From: Synechococcus sp. WH 8020
GTDB lineage: Bacteria > Cyanobacteriota > Cyanobacteriia > PCC-6307 > Cyanobiaceae
Direction: 5' to 3'
DNA length: 64,000 nucleotides
NCBI RefSeq assembly: GCF_001040845.1
Contig: NZ_CP011941.1
Span: 639,744-703,743, forward strand
Shown: positions 46,022-56,062 of the stretch, in pieces
How positions within the stretch are numbered: the first letter of the stretch is position 1
Layout: each line of letters opens with the position of its first letter
Notes under the pieces: generated by a model
What the model saw: only the letters and a program-made list of their open reading frames with translations
Database searches by the model: none
What the model was told of the DNA's origin: nothing
Position numbers and translations under genes: made by a program

Positions 46022-47194
46022 TTGACGGCTGAGACGCACTCCACGAGCGGTTACGACCCTAAGGAACAGCTGCGCCGGCTTCAACAACGAAGCCGGCGTC
46101 TTGCACCATTGCTGTATCGAGAGCAAGCGCTTTATTTGCAACTTCTGCGCAACCTCTTGTTGCCGAGCGTCCGCACTGCCGTGGGACATCTCTTGTGTGA
46201 ACGGGGTCAACGACTGTCGCGACTATCCGCGGAGCAACAGTCTGAACTTCAGCAGACCTTTGATGGACTAGTCCAACGCTGCTCCAGTCTGCTGACTGTT
46301 GAGCAGCTCATGGATCTGTCCAGGCGCCTTCAGAAAGAAGCATTGGAGTATCGCCAACAGGCCCAGCTCGAGGTGAGCCAGTCTCTTCAGGCTGATGTTG
46401 AGAGTGCCCAACCAGAGACCAGCCATAGCGGGATTGAGTTAAGCCTTAGCCCACCCATTGAGCATCCTGATCTTCTGGAGGGATTGCTTCCTCGCTTGGA
46501 AGGGGACGTTGATCCGCCATCCACTGAGCCTATTGATGAACTCCAGCAGCCTGTTCAGGATCCGATCGATTCTGAGGCTGCTGCTGAAGGCACGTCGGCT
46601 GACTTTGATCTCTTGCGCTCCCTGTTTTTGATGGCTGGTGAGGCGATACAGCAGGCTGACCCGGCTGGCGAGCCAGCCCGTCTTGAATCCGATGCTTCTG
46701 CCTTGGGTGCCTCCGTTGTGCCAGAGGATCAGTCTGATGCTGAATTTCTCCCCTCGATGCCAGTGGAGTTGGTGAACTGGTTCGATGGACAGGAGGCCGC
46801 CTTGAGCCGCAGGATTCGAAATTTGTCCCACGCTCTCAATGTTGAGCTGTTGCGAGCAGGTCTGGTTAGCAGCCTGCTCCCCACCACGCTTCTTGATGCT
46901 GCGATCGCTGGACAGTTGCAGGCGCTTCCCTCTCCCTCGAATCTTTTGCGGCTGAAGCTTCCGTTGCCTCTTCCCTCTCAAGACCAGCCGTTGGAAATCC
47001 TCAGCATTTTGGTGAGGCCTGCTGATCTTGAATACGACAACGGTTCACTGCGGCATAGCCGGTACCGATTGCGCCAACATCGCAGCAATTTGCTCACAAT
47101 GGTGCAGCAGCAGCGGCATTGGCAGAGCCGTCTTACCAGTGAGGAGGTGCACAGTCAGTGGTGGCCCAATCCGCCGATGACAGGTCAGGACTGA
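46022..47194 (+). CDS. Conserved hypothetical protein between tsf and recG
   Basis: 390 residues, TTG start two bases after tsf. The N-terminal third is Gln/Arg/Leu-rich and probably helical (EQLRRLQQRSRRLAPLLYREQALYL), the centre is acidic and Pro/Ser-rich, probably disordered (about 130-260), and the C-terminal 130 residues look folded (NWFDGQEAALSRRIRNLSH, then LPLPLPSQDQPLEILSILVRP). No enzyme motif is seen. The last 37 bases overlap recG, which indicates translational coupling to it. The function is unknown. Confidence 0.75.
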   Translation: MTAETHSTSGYDPKEQLRRLQQRSRRLAPLLYREQALYLQLLRNLLLPSVRTAVGHLLCERGQRLSRLSAEQQSELQQTFDGLVQRCSSLLTVEQLMDLSRRLQKEALEYRQQAQLEVSQSLQADVESAQPETSHSGIELSLSPPIEHPDLLEGLLPRLEGDVDPPSTEPIDELQQPVQDPIDSEAAAEGTSADFDLLRSLFLMAGEAIQQADPAGEPARLESDASALGASVVPEDQSDAEFLPSMPVELVNWFDGQEAALSRRIRNLSHALNVELLRAGLVSSLLPTTLLDAAIAGQLQALPSPSNLLRLKLPLPLPSQDQPLEILSILVRPADLEYDNGSLRHSRYRLRQHRSNLLTMVQQQRHWQSRLTSEEVHSQWWPNPPMTGQD

Positions 47195-49692
47195 CCCCGG
47201 CACTGGATCGTCAGGGCTTGGAGTGTTTTCTTGCCTGGCTTCGCCCGTTGCAGCAGTCCCTCTCCTTAGAGGCTGATAGGGGATTTCTCGATCTTCAAGG
47301 TCGCCATGAACGTTTTCATGCCTTTTTGAGCCGCCAATTGGCAACGCCGCCCCCGGTGACTTTGCCGAAGGACAGCTTGGTCCGTCTTCAGTCTTTAGCC
47401 ACTGATTTTGCTTCGTATCCCGAACTTGGTGATGCTGGTCGACGTCGTCTCGTCACTGGCACCCGGCAGTGGCTCCATGGTTTACGCGCTCGCCTGGAAC
47501 CATCGGCACCAATCGCGCCACCACGGATCAAGGTGTCGTCGTCGCATGGCACTCCCGGTCGGTCAGGTTCCTCAGCTTTAACGTTCGATTTGGAGTCACC
47601 GCTTGCCAGGGTTCGCGGCATTGGTCCCAAGTTGGCAGAACGTCTGGCAAGCCTGGGTTTGCTTGTCGTTCGGGATCTGATCCAGCACTATCCGAGGGAC
47701 TACGTCGACTACTCCGCCTTACGCAGAATTGAAGCCTTGGAGGCTGGAGAAACCGCAACGATTGTGGCCACTGTGCGTCGATCTCATGGTTTTACCAGTC
47801 CTCGAAACCCCAATCTTTCGATTATTGAATTGCAGCTGCAAGACCCCACCGGTCGCATCAAGGTGACTCGCTTTTTAGCAGGAAAACGATTTAGCAATCC
47901 TTCCTACCTCCATGGTCAGACCCGTCAGTATCCCGTGGGTGCCACCGTGGCTGTGAGTGGTTTGGTCAAAAGCGGGCCCTATGGCGTCAGCTTTCAAGAT
48001 CCCTTGATTGAGGTGATGGAGAGCGCCAATGCCCCCTTACGTTCTCGCCAAATTGGCCGGTTGTTGCCGGTGTACCCCCTCACCGAAGGACTCACGGCCG
48101 ATCGTTTTCGAAGCTTGGTAGAAACGGTTTTGCCTGCTGTTCGTTTTTGGCCTGACCCCCTGCCTCCGCCTCGCCGGGACGCGCGTGGCTTGTTGTCGCG
48201 CGATCAAGCGCTGGTTGCGATTCATCGACCGGACACTAGTGAGCAACTGCAGCAAGCGCGTCATCGCTTGGTGTTTGACGAATTCCTGCTTTTGCAGCTC
48301 AGTTTGATGCAACGTAGAGCTGCCTTACGTCAGCGTTCAGCACCCGTGCTCCTTAGGGGGGTGGAGCGTGAAGGATTGGTCGGTCGTTTTCTGTCTCTTC
48401 TTCCGTTTGAACTCACGGGTGCTCAGAAGCGGGTGTTGTCTGAGATTGAACAGGATCTCGAGCGCCCTGAACCGATGGCGCGGCTCGTGCAAGGGGATGT
48501 GGGAAGCGGCAAAACCGTTGTGGCAATTGCCGCACTGCTGAAGGCCGTGGAAGCTGGTTGGCAAGGAGCCTTGATGGCGCCAACAGAGGTTTTGGCGGCG
48601 CAGCACTATCGCAGTCTCTGTTGTTGGTTGCCTCCACTGAACGTCAACGTAGAACTGCTCACTGGGTCAACTCCGCGTCGCAGCCGACGGCAAATCTTGA
48701 GTGATCTCTCTGGTGGTACTTTGCGCATTCTTGTGGGAACACACGCCCTCTTGGAGGATCCAGTCGCGTTTGATCGTCTGGGCCTCGTGGTGGTCGATGA
48801 GCAACATCGTTTTGGAGTGCGTCAACGCAACCGTCTTCTCGACAAAGGCTTGCAACCCCATTTGCTCACGATGACGGCCACTCCGATTCCCCGAACCTTG
48901 GCCCTTTCGCTCCATGGTGATTTGGATGTCAGTCAAATCGATGAGCTGCCTCCGGGGCGCACTCCGATTCGTACGAGGGTTGTGAAGAGCTCTGAGCGTG
49001 AGGAGGCCTATGAACTTATCCGTGAACAGGTGCTTCAGGGGCAGCGCAGTTATGTGGTGCTTCCCCTGGTGGAGGAATCAGAAAAAGTCGACCTGCGTTC
49101 GGCGGTTGATGTGCATCGTCAGCTCTCGGAGGAGGTGTTTCCAGAGTTCAGCGTGGGCCTGCTCCATGGCCGATTAGCTAGTCCTGAGAAGCAGGCCGTG
49201 ATTGCTGATTTTGCCGGCGGAGCCACTCAGATTTTGGTGTCTACAACCGTGGTGGAAGTTGGGGTGGATGTTCCTGAAGCCAGTGTGATGGTGATTGATC
49301 ATGCCGATCGTTTTGGTTTGGCTCAGTTGCACCAGTTACGGGGAAGGGTGGGCCGAGGAGCCGCCGCTTCTTACTGCTTACTTGTGAATGACAGCCGTAA
49401 TCCCTTAGCCAGACAACGCCTTGAAGTTTTAGTCCGATCCAATGATGGATTTGAGATTGCTGAGATGGACCTTCGCTTTCGAGGTCCTGGTCAGGTCCTT
49501 GGTACCCGGCAATCGGGTTTGCCCGATTTGGCACTCGCCAGCCTGGCGGACGATGGCTCTGTTTTGGAGGAAGCCCGTGATGAAGCGGCGAGCATCCTGA
49601 AGGAGGATCCCGACCTCAAGTCTTTCGAGCACATTCGTGTGTTGTTGGAACAGCAACGCAAGCGGGCTGCCGCAGCTGTGCAACTCAATTAG
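47158..49692 (+). CDS. recG: ATP-dependent DNA helicase RecG
   Basis: 844 residues; a double GTG at 47158/47161 is the start. RecG remodels stalled replication forks and Holliday junctions. An N-terminal extension of about 130 residues precedes the wedge (OB) domain; RGIGPKLAERLASLG begins the conserved part. Helicase motif I GDVGSGKT, Ia MAPTEVLAAQHY, II DEQHRFG, III MTATPIPRT, V TTVVEVGVDVPEA and VI QLRGRVGRG are all intact. The gene overlaps the upstream hypothetical gene by 37 bases. The N-terminal extension is common in cyanobacterial RecG. Confidence 0.97.
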   Translation: MVAQSADDRSGLTPALDRQGLECFLAWLRPLQQSLSLEADRGFLDLQGRHERFHAFLSRQLATPPPVTLPKDSLVRLQSLATDFASYPELGDAGRRRLVTGTRQWLHGLRARLEPSAPIAPPRIKVSSSHGTPGRSGSSALTFDLESPLARVRGIGPKLAERLASLGLLVVRDLIQHYPRDYVDYSALRRIEALEAGETATIVATVRRSHGFTSPRNPNLSIIELQLQDPTGRIKVTRFLAGKRFSNPSYLHGQTRQYPVGATVAVSGLVKSGPYGVSFQDPLIEVMESANAPLRSRQIGRLLPVYPLTEGLTADRFRSLVETVLPAVRFWPDPLPPPRRDARGLLSRDQALVAIHRPDTSEQLQQARHRLVFDEFLLLQLSLMQRRAALRQRSAPVLLRGVEREGLVGRFLSLLPFELTGAQKRVLSEIEQDLERPEPMARLVQGDVGSGKTVVAIAALLKAVEAGWQGALMAPTEVLAAQHYRSLCCWLPPLNVNVELLTGSTPRRSRRQILSDLSGGTLRILVGTHALLEDPVAFDRLGLVVVDEQHRFGVRQRNRLLDKGLQPHLLTMTATPIPRTLALSLHGDLDVSQIDELPPGRTPIRTRVVKSSEREEAYELIREQVLQGQRSYVVLPLVEESEKVDLRSAVDVHRQLSEEVFPEFSVGLLHGRLASPEKQAVIADFAGGATQILVSTTVVEVGVDVPEASVMVIDHADRFGLAQLHQLRGRVGRGAAASYCLLVNDSRNPLARQRLEVLVRSNDGFEIAEMDLRFRGPGQVLGTRQSGLPDLALASLADDGSVLEEARDEAASILKEDPDLKSFEHIRVLLEQQRKRAAAAVQLN

Positions 49693-49779
49693 CCATTCAA
49701 CGCATTGACATCGCATCTGGGATGCGTCGTTCCCTAGAAACTGGCAATCTGCTGTCAGCGTTTTCACTGTTGTTTCAGC

Positions 49780-50523
49780 ATGCAGCGTCCATGGCATTCC
49801 GTCACGATTGACGATTGCGGGGAATCTTTGCGACCGCTGCGTTCCCTTTTGACCTGCATGGAGCCGCACCCCTATGTGTCCTTAGGTGCTCCTTACGGAA
49901 ACGGAGCAGACCCCTTTTGTCTTCGCCAAGGAGTGAGGAGCCGTTTGCTCGCTGCTCAAGTTCATCTCCAGGGCCTCTCGACGGAGGCTGGACTTCAACC
50001 ACTTCGGCTAGGCATTTTCGATGCCTGGCGCCCAGTGACTGTTCAAGCGTTCATGGTGAACCACGCCATTGAGCAGGAGTGTGCTCGCCAAGGCATTGAT
50101 GCTGATGATTCAGACCAGCTGCATCGCTTGGAAAATATTCGCTCAGAGGTGGCTCGTTTTTGGGCTCCACCCAGTACTGATTTGTTAAAACCGCCGCCCC
50201 ACAGCACTGGTGCTGCTGTGGATCTCACTCTCATTGATGCACAGGGGAGGCCCTTGGATATGGGGGGGGAGATCGATGCGATTGGACCCGAGTCTCTCCC
50301 GCTTCACCATGCTGATGCAGCGGTGGATGATCCTGATGGGCCTGCTGCTTTATTTCATAGCCGTCGATGTTTGCTGCATCGTGTGATGACTCAAGCGGGA
50401 TTTGTCCGTCACCCGAATGAGTGGTGGCACTTCAGTTTTGGCGATCAGCTTTGGGCTTGGACCGTTCATCAGGATCGTGCCATTTATGGGCGTGATCCAA
50501 ATGTATTCAGCTTGGAACCTTGA
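49780..50523 (+). CDS. D-alanyl-D-alanine dipeptidase, VanX/DdpX family
   Basis: 247 residues. The zinc-site motifs of peptidase family M15D are clear: HSTGAAVDLTL (SxHxxGxAxD type) near residue 146 and EWWHFSF near 213, with FDAWRPV supplying the catalytic Arg near 85. It hydrolyses D-Ala-D-Ala, probably for cell-wall recycling; no vancomycin-resistance genes lie nearby. No signal peptide is seen, so it acts in the cytoplasm. Its 3' end overlaps that of the convergent sulfite reductase gene by 17 bases. Confidence 0.9.
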   Translation: MQRPWHSVTIDDCGESLRPLRSLLTCMEPHPYVSLGAPYGNGADPFCLRQGVRSRLLAAQVHLQGLSTEAGLQPLRLGIFDAWRPVTVQAFMVNHAIEQECARQGIDADDSDQLHRLENIRSEVARFWAPPSTDLLKPPPHSTGAAVDLTLIDAQGRPLDMGGEIDAIGPESLPLHHADAAVDDPDGPAALFHSRRCLLHRVMTQAGFVRHPNEWWHFSFGDQLWAWTVHQDRAIYGRDPNVFSLEP

Positions 50524-52372
50524 GCATCTCTTGAACGGTGGCATCACCAAGTTTGGTGATGTGTTCGCCAAAGCCACGCCGGCCTCCAGCATCTTTCCAG
50601 CTCAGAAGTAAGGGTTCGAGGGTTGTTTCAAGGTCTTCCAGAGGCATTTTCTGTAGGAACGGACGAGCAAGTCGCTGCAAATTGGCGCTGCCCCCAAGCC
50701 AGAGCTGATATTGGTTGACTCCGCTTCCGACAAGACCAAGCTCGGCCATGTAAGGACGAGCGCAACCATTCGGACATCCCGTCATACGGACCAAGATGGA
50801 TTTCTTGATCTCTAAATGATTGAGCTGGGAATTAAGTCTTTCAAGAACATCTGGAAGCACGCGTTCCGATTCGGTAACGGCCAGTCCGCAGGTGGGTAAG
50901 GCTGGGCAAGCGAGGGCATGACGGGCAAGAGGATCAACCTCTGCTGGGAGTTCAAAACCTAATTCGGCAAGCTCCCTTTTGATAGATGATTTTTGACTGG
51001 AGCCGATGTTGCAAAGCAGTAAATCTTGATTTGGAGTGAGTCGAATTTCTAATTGGTATCTTTCAACAATGGAGCGAATTCCTGCTTTCACAGATCCTTC
51101 GAGTCGGCCACACATGAAAGGGAGGCCCACAAACCATAGGCCTGGCTTTTGACGATTCCATCCCAGGTAGTCCATTAATTTAGTAGGTGATTCTTTGATC
51201 AAGCTTTTAATATCTCTTTTGAAGTAATCCTTGATCAAGGTTTCGCGAAACCACTGAATTCCACGATTATGAAGCAGGTATTTCATGCGAGCATGCTTTC
51301 TAACCTCACGGTCCCCATGGTCTCGCTGTAGGGCCATTATTGATTGCAGGAGGTCGAAAATATTTTCAGCGTCGACATAACCTAAAGGATCAGCGATACG
51401 TGCAAAAGTATCGTCTTGGTTATGTGTTCTTCCTAAGCCCCCGCCAACGTAAACATTGCATCCACGCATGGCTCCATTTTTGTTTGTGAATAGAACGAGT
51501 CCTATGTCTTGTGTCAGAAGGTCAACTGAGTTGTCTCCAGGAACTGTGACGGCGACTTTAAATTTTCTTGGGAGGTACGTATCGCCATAAATCGGTTCAT
51601 CCTGGCTTCCGGAAAAGACCCCTTGCTCAAACTGTCGTTCGCGAGCTTGCTTGACAGGTTTCGCAGGTTTAAATCGATAACTAAGGTCACCGTCAACCCA
51701 CATGTCTAAGTAAGATCCTTCAGCTGCTTTTGGGCTTAGTAAGTCAGCTATTTTGTCAGCAAGTTGTCTGGCAGCCGGGTATCCATTGTTTTCAAAGGGT
51801 GCAGCTGGTGCCATCACATTCCTATTGATATCGCCACAGGCAGCTAATGTAGATCCAAGGTTTTTTATGATTGTTCCAATAACTGTTTTAAGGTCTGCTT
51901 TCGGAATGCCATGCATTTGAAAGGCTTGGCGTGTTGTGATGCGTAGGGTGCCGTTTCCGTATTGGTTGGAAAGGTCGTCGAGAGCCGCAAAAAGTTGTGC
52001 AGGAACTCGTCCTCCTGGATTGCGCAGACGAAGCATCATCTGCCAGCACTTAATCTTGTCGGTTTTTCTTAATTCTCTATGATTCTGTTGATAGCTCCCA
52101 TGAAACTTCAGTAACTGAACTGCGTCCTCACTAAAGCGAATTTCTTCGTTGTTGAGCTCTGTTAATAAAGGTTCTCTAAGATGACCGCTATAGAGCTTTC
52201 GCTTTTCAGCCTTCGACAGAGCTGTGTCAATCGATTCTGTAGGTGTAGAAGGGCCATCAAGCGTCCGATCGAGACCTGCATCTTGCGTCCCTGAGGTCGT
52301 CGTCAAACCTTCGTTCACGGATTCAAGGGATAGGTCTTTTGAAACTAGCGAAGCGGCTTCCAATACAGTCAA
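50507..52372 (-). CDS. sir: Ferredoxin-dependent sulfite reductase
   Basis: 621 residues. It reduces sulfite to sulfide with six electrons from ferredoxin, using siroheme and a 4Fe-4S cluster. The cluster cysteines are in ACPALPTCGL and TGCPNGCARP near residues 500-550, and the substrate block RITTRQAFQMHGI near 143 is present. About 50 extra N-terminal residues precede the usual SKAEKRKLYSGHLREPL start, so a later start is possible. It is divergent from glyS with only 20 bases between the two starts, and 3'-overlaps the vanX-like gene. Confidence 0.95.
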   Translation of the reverse strand: MTVLEAASLVSKDLSLESVNEGLTTTSGTQDAGLDRTLDGPSTPTESIDTALSKAEKRKLYSGHLREPLLTELNNEEIRFSEDAVQLLKFHGSYQQNHRELRKTDKIKCWQMMLRLRNPGGRVPAQLFAALDDLSNQYGNGTLRITTRQAFQMHGIPKADLKTVIGTIIKNLGSTLAACGDINRNVMAPAAPFENNGYPAARQLADKIADLLSPKAAEGSYLDMWVDGDLSYRFKPAKPVKQARERQFEQGVFSGSQDEPIYGDTYLPRKFKVAVTVPGDNSVDLLTQDIGLVLFTNKNGAMRGCNVYVGGGLGRTHNQDDTFARIADPLGYVDAENIFDLLQSIMALQRDHGDREVRKHARMKYLLHNRGIQWFRETLIKDYFKRDIKSLIKESPTKLMDYLGWNRQKPGLWFVGLPFMCGRLEGSVKAGIRSIVERYQLEIRLTPNQDLLLCNIGSSQKSSIKRELAELGFELPAEVDPLARHALACPALPTCGLAVTESERVLPDVLERLNSQLNHLEIKKSILVRMTGCPNGCARPYMAELGLVGSGVNQYQLWLGGSANLQRLARPFLQKMPLEDLETTLEPLLLSWKDAGGRRGFGEHITKLGDATVQEMLKVPS

Positions 52373-52392
52373 TTCCTACATATCCAAACGGC

Positions 52393-54552
52393 GTGTCCTC
52401 AACATTCCTCCTTGAAATCGGTACCGAGGAACTGCCAGCAGAGTTTGTGCTCTCGGCGCTGAAGCAGCTTGAGCAAATGGTGGTGTCCGATCTGAAGGAC
52501 CTTCGTTTAAGTCATGGCCAAGTCAGGGTGTCGGGGACGCCTAGACGTCTTGCTGTGGTGGTGGAGTCGTTGATTGAACGACAGCCAGATTTAGAAGAAG
52601 AACGCAAGGGACCTCCCGTGAAGCAGGCTCTGGTGGATGGCAAGCCCGGTCCCGCTGCTTTGGGTTTTGCTAAACGATGCGGAGTGGATCCTGCTGAACT
52701 CCAATCGCGTGACACTCCAAAGGGGGCTTGTTTGTTCGCCAGGGTTTGCACCCCAGGTGACGCCACCACAACCCTTTTGATTGAGCGCATTCCTGCCTGG
52801 ATCAATGGGTTGCAAGGCAGGCGATTCATGCGCTGGGGCGATGGTGATCAGCGTTTCAGTCGTCCTGTGCGTTGGCTGGTTTCGCTGTATGGGTCTGAGC
52901 TCATTCCAGTGACTCTTTCAGCTGCGAAACCACAGGTTCAAAGCGGTCGTTTGAGTCGATCCCATCGTCTCCGCGACAGCACAGTGGAAATCCAGCATGC
53001 AGATGATTATTGCGATGCCTTAGCGAAGGCTGGTGTGATGGTGGATCGATCCCAGCGTGAGCACTTGATTCGCTCAGCTTTGGACTCCGAGGCTCAGGCT
53101 TGTTCTGCCTCTGTTGATTGTCCTGAAGCTCTCTTCGAAGAATTGGTTGATCTTGTGGAAGCCCCCAGGGTTCTGAGTGGGGAGATTGCCGATTGTTATC
53201 TCGAGTTGCCACCAGAAGTGATTATCACTGTGATGCAGTCCCACCAGCGTTATGTCCCGTTGAAACGGGAGAACGCACACCACGATCCCTTGGCCCTTCA
53301 GGCTCGCGACGGACTGCTCTCAAAATTCTTGCTGGTGAGCAATGGCCTCGATCGTGCGGATGCAACCATCGTGCGTGGCAACGAACGGGTGTTAGGGGCC
53401 CGCCTTGCTGATGCTGAATTTTTTCTGAATGTCGATCGAAAAAGTGCGAGCGAAGCACGCCGAGAGTCCCTAGATCGCGTCACTTTCGCGAAGGGGCTCG
53501 GCAGCCTGCGTGATCGCTGCGAGCGGATGTCTTGGATGACGGAGCGTTTGATCGAATCGCTTTCCATCACTTCAGAGATTGCGATCCATGCCAAGCGAGC
53601 CGCTCACCTCTGCAAACATGATTTGGTGAGCCAGATGGTGGGCGAGTTCCCTGAGCTGCAGGGCTTGATCGGCGGCAAATACTTGTTAGAGGAGGGTGAA
53701 GATCGCCAGGTTGCCCTGGCAGTGGCTGAGCACTATCAACCTCGTGGTGCTGGAGATGCTCTTCCTTCCAGTGATGCAGGAGCACTTTTGGCCCTTGCGG
53801 AACGCTTGGAATTGCTATTAAGCATCTACGCCAAGGGCGATCGCCCCAGTGGCTCATCCGATCCGTATGCCTTGCGACGGGCTGGAAATGGCATTGTTCA
53901 GATCCTTTGGGATCGTGGTTGGCGTCTTTCTTTGCCAAGCCTGTTGTTGAAAGCAGCACGGTATTGGGCAGAACTCTTTCCCTCTTTTGCAGTGAAACCG
54001 GAGGCCTTAGTGGCAGATCTGTCGCTTTTACTGCGACAGCGAATGGTGTCTCAGTTTGAGGAGGATGGTTTCCCCGCCGATTTGGTTCAAGCCGTGGCTG
54101 GCGAGGCCGTTGGCGATGCGCGTCTGCTCGGTGATCCAGTGGATGCTCGGGAACGTCTTGCCTTGCTCCAACAGCTGCGTCGCGATCAACGCCTACAGGC
54201 AGTGCAAGCCGTCGTTCAACGTGCAGCCAAACTGGCCGAAAAGGGAGACCTCGGAAGCGATCAGCTCACAGCTTCGGGGGTTGTTCAACCCGATTTATTT
54301 GAATCAGCGAGTGAAGCCTCGCTGTTGCAATCTCTGGACGACCTGTCGCCTCTCGCACAATCAGGCAATTACATCCAGCTTGCAGAAGGTTTACAGGGTG
54401 CTGCTAAGGCTCTTGAGGCCTTTTTTGATGGCCCGGACAGCGTGATGGTGATGGCGGACAACCTCGATGTCCGCCGTAATCGCCTTAATCTTCTTGGTGT
54501 TTTGAAAAATCAGGCATCAGTACTGGCGCAATTTGATTGCATTCAGTCCTGA
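52393..54552 (+). CDS. glyS: Glycyl-tRNA synthetase beta subunit
   Basis: 719 residues from GTG 52393, which gives the conserved beginning VSSTFLLEIGTEELPAEF; an upstream in-frame ATG at 52339 would lie inside sir and is unlikely. The beta subunit contributes tRNA binding in the alpha2-beta2 enzyme. Family blocks RFMRWGDGDQRFSRPVRWLV, QSHQRYVPL and GLGSLRDRCERM are seen, with the C-terminal DALR domain (MVMADNLDVRRNRLNLL). glyQ is not in the window. Convergent with chlP, 21 bases between the stops. Confidence 0.97.
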   Translation: MSSTFLLEIGTEELPAEFVLSALKQLEQMVVSDLKDLRLSHGQVRVSGTPRRLAVVVESLIERQPDLEEERKGPPVKQALVDGKPGPAALGFAKRCGVDPAELQSRDTPKGACLFARVCTPGDATTTLLIERIPAWINGLQGRRFMRWGDGDQRFSRPVRWLVSLYGSELIPVTLSAAKPQVQSGRLSRSHRLRDSTVEIQHADDYCDALAKAGVMVDRSQREHLIRSALDSEAQACSASVDCPEALFEELVDLVEAPRVLSGEIADCYLELPPEVIITVMQSHQRYVPLKRENAHHDPLALQARDGLLSKFLLVSNGLDRADATIVRGNERVLGARLADAEFFLNVDRKSASEARRESLDRVTFAKGLGSLRDRCERMSWMTERLIESLSITSEIAIHAKRAAHLCKHDLVSQMVGEFPELQGLIGGKYLLEEGEDRQVALAVAEHYQPRGAGDALPSSDAGALLALAERLELLLSIYAKGDRPSGSSDPYALRRAGNGIVQILWDRGWRLSLPSLLLKAARYWAELFPSFAVKPEALVADLSLLLRQRMVSQFEEDGFPADLVQAVAGEAVGDARLLGDPVDARERLALLQQLRRDQRLQAVQAVVQRAAKLAEKGDLGSDQLTASGVVQPDLFESASEASLLQSLDDLSPLAQSGNYIQLAEGLQGAAKALEAFFDGPDSVMVMADNLDVRRNRLNLLGVLKNQASVLAQFDCIQS

Positions 54553-54573
54553 TGCCTCGTAGAGAGGCTTGCT

Positions 54574-55962
54574 TCAGCCTGCAGTGACCTTGGAACGCTC
54601 TTCCTCGATCTCCGCCTCACTTTTTTTGGGAGCATGGCTTGAGCTCTGCGCTTTGATCGCTTGGGCGGCTTCGTCCGCTAGGAAGTCTCCATCCGATCGT
54701 CCTACGGCTGAGGGAACGGAGTGGTACGACGAGGGGGCTAGGGCTTGACCACGCAGAAGACTGGCAAGAGTGCGAGCGGTGAGCTTCACCTGTTGCCAGG
54801 GATTCATCATCACCACCTTTTTGTACAGATAGCTGTCGAAGGTGAGCTTCTGGACGTCTTGGTCATCGCACATTTCAACGAACGCTTCTCGAGCTGCATC
54901 GGTGCGATAGAAGATGCGTTGAAGAATATCGAGCACGATGTACGTTGCTCCGTACTTACGATCCCAACGTTTCAAGTAAGTGTTCTTGATCTCTTTTTCA
55001 GTGGGCATCTGGGTGCCATTTTTGGAGATTTCAACGATCGCTTCTGCACACATCCGACCGCTTTTTGCGGCGAAGTAGATCCCTTCTCCAGAACTTTTGG
55101 TGACGTATCCAGCGGCATCTCCCACAAGCGCCATACGGCCTACCACTCTGCGAGGGCGAGGATGTTCGGGAATTGGGTGAGCTTCAACTTTGATCACTTC
55201 GCCCTTGAACAAGCGTTTACGGGCGCGTTCGCGGATTCCTCTCTGAAGACCCTTAATTAGGGATTGATTTTGTTGCATGGTTCCAGTCCCCACGGCAACG
55301 TGGTCGTACTTAGGAAAGACCCAGGCATAGAAGTCGGGTGAGACATCTGTTCCTACGTACATCTCGGCGAGATCTTCGTAGTACACCATCTCTTCTGCTG
55401 GCAGCTTGATGCGCTCTTGGAACGCGATCGCCACCTTGTAGTCACCAGCGTCCATCGCTTTGGCGACGCGGGAGTTGGCCCCATCGGCGCCGATGATGAG
55501 ATCCACTTCCAGGCTTTTCATTTCGCCAGTAGGACCGCCTGCGCTGTAATCGGCGTAATGGAGGGTGTAAGGACCTTGGCGTTTGTCGCCGGTGTCGATC
55601 TTTTGCACCAACCCATTAATCAGAGTGGTGCCTAAATCTGCAGCTCGGTTGCGAAGGAAGGAGTCGAACACCTCGCGCCGACACATGCCGATGTAGGCGT
55701 TGTCGTCGTAACCGAGGGGATCCAACTTGATATCCACCTCCCGATTGGAGGGTGAAATCATCTTCATGTTCCGAACTTTTCGGTCGATGATCGAATCGGG
55801 AAGATCGAATTCCTCAACCATGCAAAGCGGAATCGCTCCCCCGCAAGGCTTGGCGTTATCAAGTTTTCTCTCGAATAACCAAGTCTTGATGCCGGCCCGT
55901 GCAAGCACTTCTGCGGCACAGGATCCGCTCGGTCCACCACCGACAACGGCAACTCTCAGCAT
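54574..55962 (-). CDS. chlP: Geranylgeranyl reductase
   Basis: 462 residues. ChlP saturates the geranylgeranyl chain to phytyl for chlorophyll a and tocopherol. The N-terminal FAD motif VAVVGGGPSGSCAAEVL, the KPCGGAIPLCM block and the second FAD-binding motif ALVGDAAGYVTKSSGEGI are diagnostic. The C-terminal tail is polar and charged. It is transcribed alone and convergent with glyS. With chlH and the CPP1-like gene it is one of three chlorophyll-synthesis genes in the window. Confidence 0.96.
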   Translation of the reverse strand: MLRVAVVGGGPSGSCAAEVLARAGIKTWLFERKLDNAKPCGGAIPLCMVEEFDLPDSIIDRKVRNMKMISPSNREVDIKLDPLGYDDNAYIGMCRREVFDSFLRNRAADLGTTLINGLVQKIDTGDKRQGPYTLHYADYSAGGPTGEMKSLEVDLIIGADGANSRVAKAMDAGDYKVAIAFQERIKLPAEEMVYYEDLAEMYVGTDVSPDFYAWVFPKYDHVAVGTGTMQQNQSLIKGLQRGIRERARKRLFKGEVIKVEAHPIPEHPRPRRVVGRMALVGDAAGYVTKSSGEGIYFAAKSGRMCAEAIVEISKNGTQMPTEKEIKNTYLKRWDRKYGATYIVLDILQRIFYRTDAAREAFVEMCDDQDVQKLTFDSYLYKKVVMMNPWQQVKLTARTLASLLRGQALAPSSYHSVPSAVGRSDGDFLADEAAQAIKAQSSSHAPKKSEAEIEEERSKVTAG

Positions 55963-56062
55963 CTCAGCAAACTCCGCCGGGTCTTTGATTTCAAACTAAT
56001 CACGCATCCAGAAAAGTGGTAGTGGGCCCTGGCGGACCCCTTTACGATTGAAACAACACTGC

